From: Pedobacter sp. MC2016-14
GTDB taxonomy: Bacteria > Bacteroidota > Bacteroidia > Sphingobacteriales > Sphingobacteriaceae
Reading direction: 5' to 3'
NCBI RefSeq assembly: GCF_020991475.1
Contig: NZ_JAJMPA010000001.1
Location: 2,046,001 to 2,110,000, forward strand
DNA: 64,000 nucleotides
Position numbers and translations under genes: made by a program. Positions 61,149 to 64,000 of the stretch are shown piece after piece (position 1 is the stretch's first letter; each line of letters begins with the position of its first letter). The notes under the pieces were generated by a model. That model worked only from the letters and a program-made list of their open reading frames with translations, had not been told where the DNA came from and did no database searches.

Positions 61149-62159
61149 CTATGAGCTGAGTGGTTTTCTGGAGCCTTTCCAAAAATTCCGCAATTCTTCT
61201 GGTGTGATGTTATGTTTTTTCTTAAATGCGCGGCTAAAAAAGTGGGGATCTGAGTAGCCTACTTCTTTGGCAATGACATTGATTTTTTTATCAGAGAAGA
61301 TGACGAGTTTGAATGCACGGAGCAGGCGATAGTCTATAACATAGCGGTGCAGGGGTGTTTTTAACACTTCTTTACAAAACTTATTTAACTCTGTCTCTGA
61401 AATGCGGAGTTGGTTGGTGAAAAAGCTTTTATCATCAACAAGTTCAGTACTAAAGTTTTCATCCAGTAGTTTTTGAAAGGCAGCTTTTATTTGTTTGTGT
61501 ACTACGCTTTTTGAATATTGCTTTTTGGTTAGCAGGTTATGATATCCACTTAATAAATCAAATAACGAAGCATAGATGGCGTTTTCTTGCCGGTTTTCTG
61601 AATGGTTTTTAGGGTTTTTAATGAAGTTTATGGGTGCCTGTATTTCAGTAGTTAAAGGACATTTAGGTAGCTGAGCTAATGGGGTAGATACGGCTTGGGT
61701 AGGGGAAATTAAAGGCGTAAAGAGTGGGAAGTTTGTTGTTTTGCTGGAAAGCCAGTCTTGCCTAATGGTGAGTAAAATAATTTTGTGACTACCGGCTTCA
61801 TAATCAGCTATATAGTCTCCTTGTTGCTGGAGGAGCATACAGCAGCTAGGTTCTTCAACTTCGAAAAGCAGCGTTTTAGACTCATCTCTGCATTTGCTAA
61901 TAGAATTGAAGTTGATGAGCAGCATGTTGGCCGTATTGGCCATAGAATAATTTAGCTTTAGGGGGCGGTCCAGAGAATATTCAAGAATATCGATAAAGCA
62001 CAGGTAAGAACTGAAGGTTTGGTGGATAACCACTCCTTCGGCAATGGCAATGAGCGTGGTTTCGCCAAAGGGCATGGAAACTTCAGAAGCATTCCTCTTG
62101 GAATGATCTAGCGTTTGGCTGTTAAGGGCATTGAAATGTAAGGTAATATTTGGCTTCAT
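61149..62159 (-). CDS. AraC family transcriptional regulator
   Basis: This 336-residue regulator has an N-terminal sensor-like region (about 1-210) and a C-terminal AraC double helix-turn-helix (about 235-325, FTNQLRISETELNKFCKEV, INVIAKEVGYSDPHFFSRAFKKKHNITP). The second helix-turn-helix is a good match to the family consensus. It lies 180 bp upstream of the 60336-59859-59195-58838 group and is the natural candidate to control it. The inducer is unknown. Confidence 0.92.
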   Translation of the reverse strand: MKPNITLHFNALNSQTLDHSKRNASEVSMPFGETTLIAIAEGVVIHQTFSSYLCFIDILEYSLDRPLKLNYSMANTANMLLINFNSISKCRDESKTLLFEVEEPSCCMLLQQQGDYIADYEAGSHKIILLTIRQDWLSSKTTNFPLFTPLISPTQAVSTPLAQLPKCPLTTEIQAPINFIKNPKNHSENRQENAIYASLFDLLSGYHNLLTKKQYSKSVVHKQIKAAFQKLLDENFSTELVDDKSFFTNQLRISETELNKFCKEVLKTPLHRYVIDYRLLRAFKLVIFSDKKINVIAKEVGYSDPHFFSRAFKKKHNITPEELRNFWKGSRKPLSS

Positions 62160-62486
62160 TAAAGGAGAGAATTAAATTTAGGTTGACCAAATATAAATAC
62201 TCTAATTGAGAGTGTCAAGTTAATTGTTGCAAAAAATTATATTACCTAAATAATTATATTAAATAGAGAGATAGATTACCCTGCATATTTGCTATTAAAG
62301 GCTGTTTGTAGGGCTTTAGTGCAATTTGTATAGTGGGTTAAGAAAATAATAGTATATGATAGTTACAATTAGGCATAGCCTTGCCAGACAACAGGCTTAA
62401 CGCAATGTAATCTATACATCATATCACCAATTGGTAATGTATTGTTAGCATTTTTTTCACCCGATGGGCTTACCTTTACCTGCGTT
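62160..62486. other. Divergent intergenic region (327 bp)
   Basis: This gap separates the minus-strand AraC gene and the plus-strand phosphoesterase. TACCTTTA (62471-62478) is a one-mismatch -7 element 8 nt before the phosphoesterase ATG. No phased TTAACAT repeats and no other gene were seen. Confidence 0.5.
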
Positions 62487-63596
62487 ATGAAGTTTAGTAC
62501 GCCCGTAATTAAAAAGAATCAGCCAGACGACAATTATAAATTTCTGCCTTTGCCGCAACCTTCTGGTCAGTACCCTTATCGTTTATCCCTGGAAAAAATA
62601 AAACCAATAGTAAGCGATACGCAATTGGTTTTTCACCTGGTTGGAGATACCGGGGGCCTGCTTAATCCTTCATTTCAGCGTTTGGTGAGTGAAGAAATGA
62701 CAAGGCAGTACAGAAACTGCCCGGATCTGGAAGCACAGCCACAGTTTTTATATCACCTGGGAGATCTAGTTTACCACCACGGCGAGGCAAGCCAATATGC
62801 AAAACAGTTCTTTACACCTTATAAAAACTATCCGGGGCCTATATTTGCCATTGCGGGAAATCATGACAGTGATGTAAACTTACTATGCCAGGAACCTTAC
62901 CAAAGCCTGGATGCTTTTAAGACCGTGTTTTGTGACACGGAATCGCGTCCGGTATCTTTTAGCTCCGGATCTGCCAGAAATAGTATGATACAGCCCAATA
63001 TTTACTGGACATTGGAAACGCCCGTAGCTACTATTATTGGTTTACACAGCAATGTGCCAAAATTTGGGGTCATTACTGAAGAGCAGCGTGCCTGGTTTGT
63101 AGCAGAACTTAAAGCCGCAGCGGGCTTGAGAACGGAAAAGGCATTAATTGTTTGTCTGCATCATGCGCCTTATTCTGCGGATGTAAATCATGGTTCTAGT
63201 GTGGCGATGATTGAATTTTTAGAAGGGGTATTTGAAGAAACAGGCATCAGGCCTGATCTGGTTTTAAGCGGACATGTGCACAATTACCAGCGGTTTAGTA
63301 AGCAGTATAAGGACGGAAAGGCGCTTACCTTTATTGTTTGTGGTTCTGGAGGTTTTGATGAATTGCATAGTATAGCAGACCTGGAAGACGATAGGTTTAC
63401 AAACGAGAGCCCACTTTTTGATCAGGTAAGCCTGCAAAAGGCTTTTACAGCTAACAATGGTTTTTTAAAGCTGAGTATCAAAAGGGGGGAAGAGGGCTTG
63501 AGCATCAACGGTTATTATTACATTATCCCTCATGATGCAGAAATGGAGGACATGCCTGTTGCAAGCCTGTCCGACCATTTTAGTATTTTATGCTGA
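62487..63596 (+). CDS. Calcineurin-like metallophosphoesterase
   Basis: This 369-residue protein has the metallophosphoesterase motifs in order: VGDTGG near residue 51, YHLGDLVYHHG near 90, AIAGNHDSDV near 125, CLHHAPYS near 222, and LSGHVHNYQRF near 258. These bind two metals for phosphomonoester or diester hydrolysis. No signal peptide is seen, so it is probably cytoplasmic. The ATG at 62487 is used; an upstream TTG at 62442 would add 15 residues not typical of the family. Its stop overlaps the end of the convergent alkaline phosphatase by 9 bp. Confidence 0.93.
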   Translation: MKFSTPVIKKNQPDDNYKFLPLPQPSGQYPYRLSLEKIKPIVSDTQLVFHLVGDTGGLLNPSFQRLVSEEMTRQYRNCPDLEAQPQFLYHLGDLVYHHGEASQYAKQFFTPYKNYPGPIFAIAGNHDSDVNLLCQEPYQSLDAFKTVFCDTESRPVSFSSGSARNSMIQPNIYWTLETPVATIIGLHSNVPKFGVITEEQRAWFVAELKAAAGLRTEKALIVCLHHAPYSADVNHGSSVAMIEFLEGVFEETGIRPDLVLSGHVHNYQRFSKQYKDGKALTFIVCGSGGFDELHSIADLEDDRFTNESPLFDQVSLQKAFTANNGFLKLSIKRGEEGLSINGYYYIIPHDAEMEDMPVASLSDHFSILC

Positions 63597-64000
63597 TACG
63601 CCCGTTGCTTTAAGCATCAGGTGATGAAGATCTGTGTTTTTAACGAAGGGTTTTAGCAGTTCGGATCCCGGTCCGTACATGGCCAATTCTACGTAATCTG
63701 CCGAGTGCCCCATAGAGCCCCAGCCTACAGAGGTATGCTTAAATTGAATTTCTGCAAGCAGTTTAAAAGGAAGTTTCCGGGGGTTATACAAACCATCACC
63801 ATCCAGGTTTGTGTAATGTGCCAGCAAAGCCTCTGCCTCGGGATTGGTAATGACGATTTTTTGTCCGGCTTCAATTTTTTCAATGACCTGCTTTGCCGAG
63901 TCTGTTTTGCTGATGCCATTCAGAATGCGGTCATTGGTCTGCGTAAAAGCCTGGATCTTATCAAAATTAACGTTCACATCGCCTCCGGCAGAGAACAAAC
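63588..64000 (-). CDS. Alkaline phosphatase, C-terminal part (runs off window)
   Basis: The frame ends at 63588 and is open at the window edge, showing about 137 C-terminal residues. The segment VGWGSMGHSADYVELAMYGPGSELL corresponds to the metal-binding histidine region and the following conserved strand of PhoA-type alkaline phosphatases (H-T/S-x-x-x-V-x-x-x-AYG). The catalytic serine would be upstream, outside the window. It is convergent with and overlaps the phosphoesterase gene by 9 bp. Confidence 0.85.
   Translation of the reverse strand, partial: LFSAGGDVNVNFDKIQAFTQTNDRILNGISKTDSAKQVIEKIEAGQKIVITNPEAEALLAHYTNLDGDGLYNPRKLPFKLLAEIQFKHTSVGWGSMGHSADYVELAMYGPGSELLKPFVKNTDLHHLMLKATGVSA

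Noticed and set aside
62442..62486. TTG start for the metallophosphoesterase
   Set aside because: It adds 15 residues outside the family pattern; ATG 62487 is preferred.

Overview
The window is chromosomal DNA from a Bacteroidetes bacterium, most likely Pedobacter or a close relative in the Sphingobacteriaceae. The evidence is the AT-rich sequence, promoters of the form TTG / TAnnTTTG, three sets of ECF sigma factor, FecR anti-sigma and SusC/TonB receptor genes, two SusC/SusD pairs, lipoproteins with acidic residues after the lipid cysteine, and a near absence of strong Shine-Dalgarno sites. No tRNA, rRNA, CRISPR array or complete insertion sequence was seen.

Layout. 1-683: 5' part of a DUF6266-like gene leaving the window on the left. 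1056-7632: housekeeping block on the + strand (rpsT, radC, pheT, a coiled-coil gene, zapA, a 6S-RNA-like hairpin gene, rny, an Mpo1-like membrane protein). 7645-20304: accessory uptake region with two TonB receptors, several lipoproteins and a sigma/anti-sigma pair. 20322-28892: minus-strand operon of sigma factor, FecR, SusC, SusD and a phosphodiesterase-alkaline phosphatase fusion. 28943-33811: a transglutaminase-like secreted protein divergent from an Oar-like TonB receptor. 33919-34595: a long inverted repeat and a deletion scar fusing fragments of a sigma factor and an acid phosphatase. 34650-42403: beta-glucosidase, cation efflux, a siderophore-type receptor with a short AraC regulator, a choice-of-anchor I lipoprotein and a lysine-rich histone H1-like protein. 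42404-48320: small-RNA candidate, two hypothetical envelope proteins, an Rpn/PD-(D/E)XK protein and a Crp/Fnr regulator. 49298-57633: sigma, FecR, SusC, SusD and TlpA-type thioredoxin. 57729-62159: minus-strand locus with a DUF6520-like two-cysteine protein, two MauE/DoxX-like membrane proteins and two regulators. 62487-64000: a metallophosphoesterase convergent with a truncated alkaline phosphatase.

The main novel signal is a shared operator. Direct repeats close to TTAACAT recur at exactly 11-bp spacing (two to seven in phase) upstream of 7745, 10670, 12044, 13395, 14095, 30557, 40397 and 42047. In four of these promoters the last repeat starts exactly 15 bp before a TAnnTTTG -7 element, and in two more 16 or 17 bp before it. 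This is the geometry expected for a PhoB/PhoP-type response regulator replacing the -33 element. Several of the genes so marked are receptors or phosphatase-like lipoproteins, and further phosphatase genes lie nearby (20322, the relic at 34013, 62487, 63588). I infer that much of the window is a phosphate-starvation regulon, with a sigma/anti-sigma receptor system (13395-20304) placed under the same control. The regulator itself is not in the window.

Other notable points are a class of promoters with TAnnTTTG exactly 4 nt before ATG (probably leaderless mRNAs), hairpins between fecR and the receptor gene in all three sigma/anti-sigma loci, and a likely 6S RNA between zapA and rny.
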